Assembly (NCBI GenBank): GCA_947653315.1
Contig: CANTGP010000247.1
Location: forward strand, 1-5,138
DNA: 5,138 bases
Reading direction: 5' to 3'
Source: an uncultured Lachnospiraceae bacterium
Lineage (GTDB): Bacteria > Bacillota > Clostridia > Lachnospirales > Lachnospiraceae
Below the pieces are notes generated by a model. It was not told where the DNA came from, made no database searches, and saw nothing but the letters and a program-made list of their open reading frames with translations. Shown here in pieces: positions 1 through 5,138 of this stretch; the first letter of the stretch is position 1, and every line of letters starts with the position of its first letter. Both the position numbers and the translations under genes were made by a program.

Positions 1-36
1 TTTGGACTTTTTAGATTTTTTGGATTTTTTTGGAAT
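1..36. repeat. T-rich low-complexity tract with imperfect short tandem units
   Basis: The plus strand is a run of T tracts broken by GGA or AGA triplets at 4, 13, 22 and 32, so the unit is about 9-10 bases (T5-7 followed by GGA). It lies downstream of the operon's probable terminator. It may be slippage-prone low-complexity DNA, or a U-rich tract belonging to something left of the window. No gene is visible here. Confidence 0.35.
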
Positions 37-58
37 TGAAGCATTGTGACAGGCTGTT

Positions 59-106
59 CAACAGAAACAAATGAGCGGAAAATTTTCCACTCATTTGCTT
101 CTGTTG
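59..106 (-). terminator. Long near-perfect palindrome, probable (possibly bidirectional) terminator of the module
   Basis: Positions 59-106 pair about the centre 82/83: 24 pairs are possible with only two mismatches (67/98 and 76/89). The core is GGAAAATTTTCC flanked by CAAATGAG and CTCATTTG. Read on the minus strand, the inner stem is followed by TTTCTGTTG, a modest U-rich run, so it can act as an intrinsic terminator for the transporter operon. The plus-strand reading is followed by CTTCTGTTGT, so it could also work in that direction. The U-tract is imperfect, so a role as a protein-binding palindrome or repeat element is not excluded. It starts 18 bases beyond the second permease stop (125-127) and 69 bases beyond the first (176-178). 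Confidence 0.55.
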
Positions 107-124
107 TGGCAAATGGCAGGAACA

Positions 125-175
125 TTAAACGGAACGCCGGAACAGAAGCCATGTGCTTAGAAAATAGCAGATGAA
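125..175 (-). other. In-frame C-terminal tail of the permease beyond its stop codon
   Basis: Directly after the TAA at 178-176 the permease frame stays open for 16 codons, reading FICYFLSTWLLFRRSV, and then meets TAA at 127-125. The tail is hydrophobic, contains aromatic residues and ends in two arginines, as expected for the second half of a final membrane helix with its cytoplasmic end. Read with the residues before the stop (GMTAGILTV) it makes one membrane span of normal length. Seen: the open frame and its composition. Inferred: it was part of the permease gene until a substitution made the stop. A chance 16-codon hydrophobic tail is the alternative. Confidence 0.6.
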
Positions 176-2332
176 TTATACGGTTAAAATTCCCGCGGTC
201 ATGCCGATTTGTGCCAGTAATGAGGTAAATCCAATATAGGCTTTAATTTCTGCCGATATGGTTTGGATAAAATAGGAAATTACAATAGAGGATACCGTGA
301 TTGCCGCAAAAACCGGAAGTCCAAACCAAATCCCTAATTGTTTCAGGATAAGTTTTTCCATGTTTCGTTCGTCAACGCCTAACTTACGGAGTACCGAGAA
401 ACGGTACCGGTACTGTCCGGCATCCAAAAGCTGCTGCAGGGAAAGTACCGTCAGGCAAATGACCATGAGGACGACGGAGCCATAAAGCATGGCTGCCTGT
501 AAGATAAAATTATCCGCTTTGGAACGGTTGACCTGCAGGGTGCGGAGACGTATGCCATAGGCAACCCCGTTTTCCGTTTGTTCCGGATATTCGTCCGTAA
601 AAAGTTTTTCCAACTCACGGGCGTCTTCATAGGTGATGGGTTCAGCCGTCGTAAGATAGCGGTTTTGCATTACCGGAAGCAGTTTTTCGCAAACGGAATC
701 CGGGAACACATAGAGAACGTCCGTATAGGAATTATAGGCTGTTTGCCCGATTGCCTCGCCGTGCCGAGATTGCCGGGAAAGCGTTAATTCGCCGGCATCC
801 GTCGGAATACTGGGATGTTCTTCCAAAAAGCGGGTCTGTTCTTCTTCTGTCGCAATGGATTTCCAATGCGTGGTGAATTCATTTTCCGCCAGGGAAATCT
901 GCCCATATCCCAGCATTTTCCGTATTGCGTTGTAGTCGCCCAGGGAAATGGCCGTAACGGGAAACGCATATTTGTTCCGGTTGTGAAACTCGTTTTTCAT
1001 GGGCAGGTATAACGGAAACGTGCAGTCATGGGAAGTCTTTATATTGTGTCCGGCCAAAAATTCCGTTACCGTTTCATAATTACCGTGCGGAAGGTTTTCT
1101 TCTTCATACACGTTATTATATTTTGAATAAATCTGTATATCGTACATAGACCGTGAATCCAGATAACCGGAGGACCAGCCTGTCAGAATAGGTGCGGCAA
1201 TGAACAGGAAAATGGCAAGCGTTAAGGTTATGCAGATTATGGTCATGGTTTTGCCGGTGGTGTTCAGCCGGGATATCACCTGCCCGAAAAAGAACAGGTT
1301 TTCGCCTTTGTATCTGTGTTCCGGGGATTTTTCTTTCCATGCGGCGAGAAGGCTGCCGGCAAGGTAAATAAAGGTACAAAGGAAGAAAAGCAAATTAATC
1401 AGGACAAACAGTAGGTATTGGTTAAGGGTACCGCTTCCTAATGTCAGATAGTATTTATTTGTAAGTGCCGGCACGCCCGCCGCCGTAAAAGCATTGGGAA
1501 CAGAGCATAGCAGCAAACCCAAAAGCAGCGCGGAACCGCCGCCCTTTCTCTTTCTCACCATCCACAATGCAGGCCAGAGCAGGGTAAGCGCCGGGAAAAG
1601 AATATTTCCCCAAAACATGATTCGTACAGGGCGTGCAAAACGGGGGTCGTAATAAAACCGTATTTTTGCTATTCCGGTAAGAAGCATGAACACGGTGAAC
1701 AGTTCAAAGAGTATTGCCACAACAAATATCCAACGGCTCTTTTTTAAACCCGGTTCGTTTTCCCTGTCTGCGGAAAGCATATCGATAATTTTTGTTTTCC
1801 TAATGGTGCGGGTATGGAAGACTCCTACCGCAAAAAAGCATGTAATAAAGAAAACGGCGGTCAACAGGACCGTATCAGGGAAAAGGGTCCACGACACTTC
1901 ATACCTTTTTCCATAGGAAGTCAGCAGCATTGCCGTAATAAACTGGGAACAAAATACGCCGAGGAAAATTCCTGCCGCAATCGAAATCATTCCCATAAGA
2001 AAGGTTTCCGCAAAGAAAATCCTGCCAACCGTTTTTTGCTCCATTCCCATGATGGATTGGACGGCAAACTCTTTTTGCCTGCGGCGGAGCATATATTGAT
2101 TGACATACCGTATTAAAAACAGCAATAGCAATGTAATCATGCAAATGGCTGCTTTCATTCCGCCGCTTAACAGGGTGAAATCATATTCGCTTCCGATATC
2201 CGGCTTATAGTATCTGCTGGAAATGGACAGGAAGGAATAAAACAACGTAACGCAGATGGTCATGGTCACGATATAGATGAAATAGTCTTTGGCGGAACGT
2301 TTTGCGTTCCTGAATATAAGTTTAGCATACAT
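176..2332 (-). CDS. BceB-type FtsX-family ABC transporter permease, apparently truncated at the C-terminus
   Basis: Membrane component of a peptide-antibiotic sensing and detoxifying ABC transporter, paired with the ATPase just upstream. The 718-residue product starts with a BceB-like N-terminus (MYAKLIFRNA, then helix 16-38). A first FtsX-like block follows, with helices near 59-77, 107-135 and 152-174. Four more hydrophobic segments lie near 201-222, 238-258, 266-290 and 304-331. A helix at about 363-383 precedes a large extracytoplasmic domain (384-610, about 225 residues), the hallmark of BceB proteins and thought to take part in substrate recognition. The closing FtsX block has helices near 611-635 and 663-690 and a last one that begins at about 700 and is cut off at 718. 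Bacillus BceB is about 650 residues with ten helices, so this core is larger. The ATG is fixed by GGAGG eight bases upstream (2345-2341), inside the ATPase gene, and the 11-base overlap implies translational coupling. The missing end of the last helix may impair transport and signalling. Family confident; substrate unknown. Confidence 0.9.
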   Translation of the reverse strand: MYAKLIFRNAKRSAKDYFIYIVTMTICVTLFYSFLSISSRYYKPDIGSEYDFTLLSGGMKAAICMITLLLLFLIRYVNQYMLRRRQKEFAVQSIMGMEQKTVGRIFFAETFLMGMISIAAGIFLGVFCSQFITAMLLTSYGKRYEVSWTLFPDTVLLTAVFFITCFFAVGVFHTRTIRKTKIIDMLSADRENEPGLKKSRWIFVVAILFELFTVFMLLTGIAKIRFYYDPRFARPVRIMFWGNILFPALTLLWPALWMVRKRKGGGSALLLGLLLCSVPNAFTAAGVPALTNKYYLTLGSGTLNQYLLFVLINLLFFLCTFIYLAGSLLAAWKEKSPEHRYKGENLFFFGQVISRLNTTGKTMTIICITLTLAIFLFIAAPILTGWSSGYLDSRSMYDIQIYSKYNNVYEEENLPHGNYETVTEFLAGHNIKTSHDCTFPLYLPMKNEFHNRNKYAFPVTAISLGDYNAIRKMLGYGQISLAENEFTTHWKSIATEEEQTRFLEEHPSIPTDAGELTLSRQSRHGEAIGQTAYNSYTDVLYVFPDSVCEKLLPVMQNRYLTTAEPITYEDARELEKLFTDEYPEQTENGVAYGIRLRTLQVNRSKADNFILQAAMLYGSVVLMVICLTVLSLQQLLDAGQYRYRFSVLRKLGVDERNMEKLILKQLGIWFGLPVFAAITVSSIVISYFIQTISAEIKAYIGFTSLLAQIGMTAGILTV

Positions 2333-3086
2333 GGCTTTGTCCTCCGATGATGGTCAGTACATGCAGGATTTTGTGAAAGAAGTTTTTCCTGCTGTCGCTG
2401 CCTTTGCATAATTCCGTAAATATTTCCCCGTCCCGCAGAAAGAGGATGCGGTTGGCATAGCTGGCCGTAAAGGCGTCATGGGTAACCATGAGAATGGTTG
2501 CGCCCAAATGCTCATGGATGCTTTGGATGGTGGATAAAAGCATTTGTGCGGAATGGCTGTCCAAGGCGCCTGTGGGTTCGTCCGCCAAAAGCAGTTTGGG
2601 ATGGTTGATTAAGGCCCTCGCACAGGCACAGCGCTGTTTTTGGCCGCCGGATACCTGATAGGGGTATTTATTTAGGATATCGCCGATGTTTAACGTTTGG
2701 GCGATATCCGAAATGCGGGGTTCCACATCTTTGGCAGGGGTTTTGTTGATTGCCAGCGCCAGTGCGATGTTTTCCGAAATGGTCAGGGTGTCCAGTAAAT
2801 GAAAATCCTGAAATACGAAACCTAAGTTTTCCCTGCGGAACCTGGCGAGGGACTTTGGCTTTATTTCGGTAACATCGGTTCCGTCTAAAAAAATGTGACC
2901 GGCGCTTACGGTATCAATGGTGGATATGCAGTTCAGCAGCGTTGTTTTGCCGGAGCCGGACGGTCCCATAATGCCAAGGAATTCCCCGGCTTCCACGGAA
3001 AAACCGATATCGCGGATGGCTTTTGTGATATTTCCCTCGTTTCCGTAGTATTTTTGGATATGTTCGAGTTTTAAAATGGTATTCAT
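2322..3086 (-). CDS. BceA-type ABC transporter ATP-binding protein
   Basis: Cytoplasmic ATPase that powers the neighbouring FtsX-type permease; with it, it forms a lipid-II-cycle peptide-antibiotic resistance and sensing transporter in the BceAB family. The 254 residues match the usual length. All nucleotide-binding motifs are intact: Walker A GPSGSGKT (41-48), Q-loop Q93 in FVFQD, signature VSGGQKQR (145-152), Walker B LLLADEP with catalytic E170, D-loop GALD (173-176) and switch histidine H203. The MacB/LolD-like body followed by a short C-terminal extension (about 222-254, RKNFFHKILHVL region) is typical of BceA-like ATPases. Start: ATG preceded by GGGGAGG (3101-3095) with an eight-base spacer, a very strong site. 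It lies 141 bases after the kinase gene, the only real gap in the module, consistent with a separate inducible promoter there. It overlaps the permease by 11 bases. No defect seen. Confidence 0.95.
   Translation of the reverse strand: MNTILKLEHIQKYYGNEGNITKAIRDIGFSVEAGEFLGIMGPSGSGKTTLLNCISTIDTVSAGHIFLDGTDVTEIKPKSLARFRRENLGFVFQDFHLLDTLTISENIALALAINKTPAKDVEPRISDIAQTLNIGDILNKYPYQVSGGQKQRCACARALINHPKLLLADEPTGALDSHSAQMLLSTIQSIHEHLGATILMVTHDAFTASYANRILFLRDGEIFTELCKGSDSRKNFFHKILHVLTIIGGQSHVC
2333..2345 (-). promoter_or_regulatory. Permease ribosome binding site inside the ATPase gene
   Basis: On the minus strand GGAGG (2345-2341) is followed by eight bases and ATG (2332-2330). It lies within the last codons of the ATPase gene, whose stop (2324-2322) falls downstream of this start. 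The site decides the permease start and suggests coupled translation that balances ATPase and permease. Confidence 0.8.
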
Positions 3087-3148
3087 GCGGTAAACCTCCC
3101 CGTATTCCGTATTTTTGGCATTCCATGCCGTTTGGTTTTTATGACTTT

Positions 3149-3177
3149 ATGATAACCGGGAAACGTCATTGTTTGTA
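3149..3177 (-). promoter_or_regulatory. Weak promoter candidate for the ATPase-permease pair
   Basis: Downstream of the operator-like palindrome the best -10 candidate on the minus strand is TATCAT (3154-3149, five of six matches to TATAAT). The 17-base spacer puts TACAAA (3177-3172) in the -35 position, a poor match to TTGACA. A poor -35 is what one expects of a promoter that needs an activator, and it would give a leader of about 55 bases before the strong ATPase ribosome site. Other pairings, such as ATGACG at 3169-3164, have bad spacing. This is a tentative call. Confidence 0.35.
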
Positions 3178-3184
3178 TCAGGTT

Positions 3185-3215
3185 TTCTTACGCAGTTCTT
3201 ACAAAAATGTAAGAA
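3185..3215 (-). promoter_or_regulatory. Operator-like palindrome with a third half-site, probable binding site of the response regulator
   Basis: Positions 3196-3215 read TTCTTACAttttTGTAAGAA on the minus strand: eight-base perfect arms around four bases. Trimmed by one base at each end this is a 7-4-7 inverted repeat, the architecture I recall being reported for BceR-like regulators at their transporter promoters. A further GTAAGAA (minus strand, 3191-3185) lies four bases on, giving an 11-base direct-repeat period with the inner half-site, one helical turn, as OmpR-family dimers prefer. It lies upstream of the candidate promoter of the ATPase gene. I found no equivalent site at the promoter of the regulator gene. 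The palindrome is seen; its recognition by the regulator is inferred. Confidence 0.65.
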
Positions 3216-3242
3216 GTGCAGGGCATGTCAGTCCTGCACTCC
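3213..3242 (-). terminator. Hairpin spanning the kinase stop codon, possible weak terminator or attenuator
   Basis: The minus strand can pair AGTGCAGG (3240-3233) with CCTGCACT (3222-3215), eight perfect pairs. A G-U and a G-C pair extend this to ten, around a ten-base loop that holds the kinase stop codon TGA (3230-3228). It is followed by a T-rich run (TTCTTACATTTTT), which is interrupted, so any terminator would be leaky. It would separate the regulator-kinase transcript from the transporter transcript. Its downstream arm touches the operator palindrome. Confidence 0.45.
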
Positions 3243-4253
3243 GGTAACGAAATCATTCATTTGGAAAGTAAGCGCAATCGTTGTCCCCTGGTCTTCCGGG
3301 CAGGCTGTCAGCCCGATTCCCAGTTTATCACAAAGGCGTTTGCAAAGATACAGGCCGATGCCCGTAGCGTTTTGCCCGGTCCGCCCGTTTTCCCCGGTAA
3401 ACCCTTTTTCAAAAATACGGGGTAAGTCGCTTTGGGGTATGCCGATGCCGTTATCCGTGACGGATAAAACCACTTTATCATTTGTCTTAACCGTGGAAAA
3501 GTGCAAAGCCGGATGTTTTGTACGGTATTTGACGGCGTTGCTGATCAGTTGGCTTAAGATAAAGCGTACCCATTTATCATCCGTATAGACATTGGTTTCC
3601 ATATCATCCATGGTAATAACCATATTGCTTTGCCGTAAAAGATATTTATGGTCGGCGATTGCGCCATGTACCACATCACTCAACTTTATTTCACGGACGG
3701 AATAATCTTTTTCCGTATGTTCGCTGCGGGCATAATAAAGAGCCCGTTCGGTAAGTTGATTGATATGCTCCAATTCTGCCAGCAGATCCCTGGTAAAAGG
3801 CGTGCGGTTATTTTCACGGCTGTTTTCACAAAGAAGTTTCATTGCCGTAATCGGTGTCTTCACCTCATGAATCCATTGCTCAATGTATTCCTTGTATTCT
3901 TTCCGCTCCCTCTGCACTTCCCCTATTTTCTCAAGCATGGACTTTTCCGCCATTTTCATCATTTGGTAAAATACACGTTCGTTCGCCTGATCCGGTACAG
4001 GCATAATTTCCGGTATGAGATACCGTTCTTCCAACTGTTTTGCCATAGCCAGCAATTTGCCCAAACGCTTTTTGTGCATATGAAAGGCGACGGTTACATA
4101 GGCAGTGAAAACAACCAGCCAAATGCCGGAAAGAAACAGGACCGTCGGAAAGGGATTCCCGGAGGCAAGCAAAAACAGGGCTAACGTTAGCATGCCAAAT
4201 AGGTTAATGAGAAGAACCGGTATTTGGTTTTTCAGATATTGTTTCCCGCTCAT
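3228..4253 (-). CDS. BceS-type intramembrane-sensing histidine kinase
   Basis: Membrane sensor kinase that phosphorylates the adjacent response regulator. The 341 residues are close to the usual BceS length. Two N-terminal helices (about 11-30 and 36-57) are joined by only a few residues (SGNPFP). There is therefore no extracellular sensor domain, as in kinases that sense through a partner BceAB transporter. A cytoplasmic linker and coiled-coil-like segment (about 60-120) precedes the dimerisation domain with H-box WIHEVKTP, phospho-acceptor H129. The ATPase domain shows the N-box QLISNAVKY (N239), G1 box DNGIGI (267-272), an F-box near FEKGF (281-285) and the G2 box TGIGL (297-301). All catalytic motifs look intact. 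The start ATG overlaps the regulator stop as ATGA (4253-4250), with a modest AAGGGT ribosome site, which implies translational coupling. If the downstream permease is truly truncated, signalling through this kinase could be affected, because this family senses transporter activity. The stimulus is not identifiable from the sequence. Confidence 0.94.
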   Translation of the reverse strand: MSGKQYLKNQIPVLLINLFGMLTLALFLLASGNPFPTVLFLSGIWLVVFTAYVTVAFHMHKKRLGKLLAMAKQLEERYLIPEIMPVPDQANERVFYQMMKMAEKSMLEKIGEVQRERKEYKEYIEQWIHEVKTPITAMKLLCENSRENNRTPFTRDLLAELEHINQLTERALYYARSEHTEKDYSVREIKLSDVVHGAIADHKYLLRQSNMVITMDDMETNVYTDDKWVRFILSQLISNAVKYRTKHPALHFSTVKTNDKVVLSVTDNGIGIPQSDLPRIFEKGFTGENGRTGQNATGIGLYLCKRLCDKLGIGLTACPEDQGTTIALTFQMNDFVTGVQD

Positions 4254-4927
4254 AATGTATACCCTTGCCGGTGTTTGGTTTTAATAAAGTCTGTCAGTCC
4301 GATTGCCTTCAGTTTCTCCCGGATACGGGTAATGTTTACGCTTAGGGCATTATCGTCAACATACAATTGGTTATCCCAAAGGAAATCCACAATATCGTTC
4401 CGGGAGCAGATTTTGCCTGCGTTTTTGAAAAGAAAGCAGAGGATTTTCAATTCGTTTTTGGTTAATTCCGCCTTTTGTCCCTGGTATTCCAGGAAGCTGC
4501 TCTCCAAATGTAAGACCGCCCCGTTCCATGTGAAATTATTTTCCTGACAGAAAGCATTCGCCCGCTTTAAGAGCGCGGCAATCTTGGCAAGCAAAATTGC
4601 CGTGTTATATGGCTTTGTAAGAAACGCATCCCCGCCGAGCATAATGCTGTTTAACTCGTCCATATCCGTGTTGCAGCCTGTTACGAATATGATGGGCATA
4701 TCCGAAAACGTGCGGATTTGGGAACATATTTCAAATCCGTTATTGTCCGGCAGCTTGATATCCAAAAGGACTAAATGCGGAGCGAATTCTTTGATTTGAC
4801 GGATTGCAGTGGAAAAATCCGTAACGGCGGCAACTTCGTATCCGTTTCCGGACAAAAGGGTCTTTAACTGCGTTTGTATGGTAAAATCATCTTCCACGAT
4901 TATTATTTTTTCCTTGCATGGTCTCAT
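4250..4927 (-). CDS. BceR-type OmpR-family response regulator
   Basis: DNA-binding transcription factor, activated by the kinase that follows it, expected to induce the ATPase-permease genes. The 225 residues form a receiver domain (about 7-120) with acidic pocket E12, D13 and D14, phospho-acceptor D56 in LVLLDIKLP, conserved T83, the aromatic switch position F102 and K105 in the KPY motif. A winged-helix DNA-binding domain (about 130-225) follows, with LTKNELKIL (155-163) and a recognition helix near 192-206 (DNALSVNITRIREKL). The tail ends abruptly at RQGYTL, slightly different from the usual RGVGY ending but in the normal place for the C-terminal hairpin. Start: ATG preceded by GGGAGG (4940-4935) with a seven-base spacer, and a strong promoter just upstream leaves a leader of only about 15-20 bases. 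The stop overlaps the kinase start by four bases. A candidate target is the palindrome at 3196-3215. Confidence 0.95.
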   Translation of the reverse strand: MRPCKEKIIIVEDDFTIQTQLKTLLSGNGYEVAAVTDFSTAIRQIKEFAPHLVLLDIKLPDNNGFEICSQIRTFSDMPIIFVTGCNTDMDELNSIMLGGDAFLTKPYNTAILLAKIAALLKRANAFCQENNFTWNGAVLHLESSFLEYQGQKAELTKNELKILCFLFKNAGKICSRNDIVDFLWDNQLYVDDNALSVNITRIREKLKAIGLTDFIKTKHRQGYTL

Positions 4928-4949
4928 AAAAATACCTCCCTAACACGTA

Positions 4950-4978
4950 ATTATACGGTATCGGGGAGGTTTTCTCAA
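4950..4978 (-). promoter_or_regulatory. Strong sigma-A-type promoter of the regulator-kinase pair
   Basis: The minus strand has TTGAGA (4978-4973, five of six to the -35 consensus), a 17-base spacer and TATAAT (4955-4950, perfect -10). Transcription should begin about seven bases past the -10, near 4944-4941, immediately before the ribosome site at 4940-4935. No copy of the TTCTTAC/GTAAGAA half-sites is found around it. The near-consensus elements suggest basal, activator-independent expression. Confidence 0.8.
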
Positions 4979-5138
4979 TGAAAAAACGGGTGAAATCTTT
5001 CCGGTTGTAACAGTTTAGCCTGAATGTTGTGTTGGGGCGGACGCCCGTGCGTGGTTTTTTTTAGTGGCCGGGAGCGGCGCAACTGCATGTCCCGGTTTTC
5101 CGTGCACTTTTTCCGCGAGCAACGAGTCAAGTAGACGT
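4979..5138. other. Intergenic region upstream of the module, GC-rich at its right end, no convincing gene
   Basis: From about 5031 to the edge the DNA is GC-rich (63 of 108 bases), unusually high for a non-coding stretch beside genes of roughly 45% GC. Two small hairpins are followed by T runs on the plus strand. ACGC/GCGT (5041-5044 with 5049-5052) precedes eight Ts at 5055-5062. CCGGGA/TCCCGG (5068-5073 with 5090-5095) precedes TTTT. Both stems are short and only weakly support plus-strand terminators. Two tiny plus-strand frames (4978-5010 and 5024-5134) are discussed elsewhere in this answer. Nothing recognisable as protein, tRNA or rRNA is visible. Confidence 0.4.

Noticed and set aside
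1814..2116. Plus-strand open frame opposite the permease N-terminal region
   Set aside because: Low-complexity, charged translation antisense to well-defined permease helices; no independent evidence.
3648..4184. Long plus-strand open frame opposite the kinase gene
   Set aside because: It is the antisense shadow of an unmistakable histidine kinase and has no family features or ribosome site of its own.
4615..4624. TTGTAAGAAA, resembling an operator half-site
   Set aside because: A single half-site inside the receiver-domain coding sequence, without a partner arm or promoter nearby; expected by chance.
5024..5134. Plus-strand frame of 36 codons starting MLCWGGRPCV
   Set aside because: No ribosome site upstream, composition rich in Arg/Cys as expected from GC-rich non-coding DNA, and no recognisable family.
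5018..5138. Open frames running to the window edge on both strands near the right end
   Set aside because: Several frames are open at once, as expected of GC-rich DNA with few stops; none has a recognisable motif or start, so a partial upstream gene is not supported.
1..5138. CRISPR array, insertion sequence, tRNA or rRNA gene
   Set aside because: No regularly spaced repeats, transposase motifs, terminal inverted repeats or structured RNA signatures seen on either strand.

Overview
The window holds one complete four-gene module, entirely on the minus strand. In transcription order (right to left) it encodes an OmpR-family response regulator (4927-4250), a small intramembrane-sensing histidine kinase (4253-3228), an ABC ATPase (3086-2322) and a large FtsX-type permease (2332-176). 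This is the arrangement and protein set of the BceRS-BceAB family (relatives include Psd, Yxd, VraDE and Anr), which senses and confers resistance to peptide antibiotics that act on cell-wall lipid intermediates. The family is characteristic of Bacillota. Strong GGAGG-type ribosome sites, a sigma-A-like promoter and roughly 45% GC fit a clostridial or related low/mid-GC Bacillota member; the species cannot be told from the sequence.

Layout. 1-175: T-rich tract, a 48-base near-perfect palindrome (probable operon terminator) and a short in-frame tail of the permease gene lying beyond its stop. 176-2332: permease. 2322-3086: ATPase, overlapping the permease by 11 bases. 3087-3227: the only sizeable gap inside the module, carrying a hairpin at the end of the kinase gene, an operator-like palindrome with a third half-site, and a weak promoter candidate. 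3228-4253: kinase. 4250-4927: regulator, overlapping the kinase start by an ATGA junction. 4928-4978: strong promoter for the regulator-kinase pair. 4979-5138: GC-rich intergenic DNA without a convincing gene.

How it probably works (family knowledge plus inference): the kinase has almost no extracellular sensor, so it would read the activity of the transporter through direct contact. The phosphorylated regulator would bind the palindrome at 3196-3215 and raise transcription of the ATPase-permease pair, while the regulator-kinase pair is made from its own promoter, which has no copy of that palindrome.

The most notable anomaly is the permease C-terminus. The reading frame stops (TAA, 176-178) in the middle of the last membrane helix, yet the same frame continues for 16 codons that complete that helix and end in basic residues, just before the terminator-like palindrome. 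This looks like a recent nonsense mutation, a sequencing error or, less likely, a read-through stop. I found no evidence of a wholly new system; the module type is known, and the interest lies in this stop, the operator architecture and an enlarged permease core.
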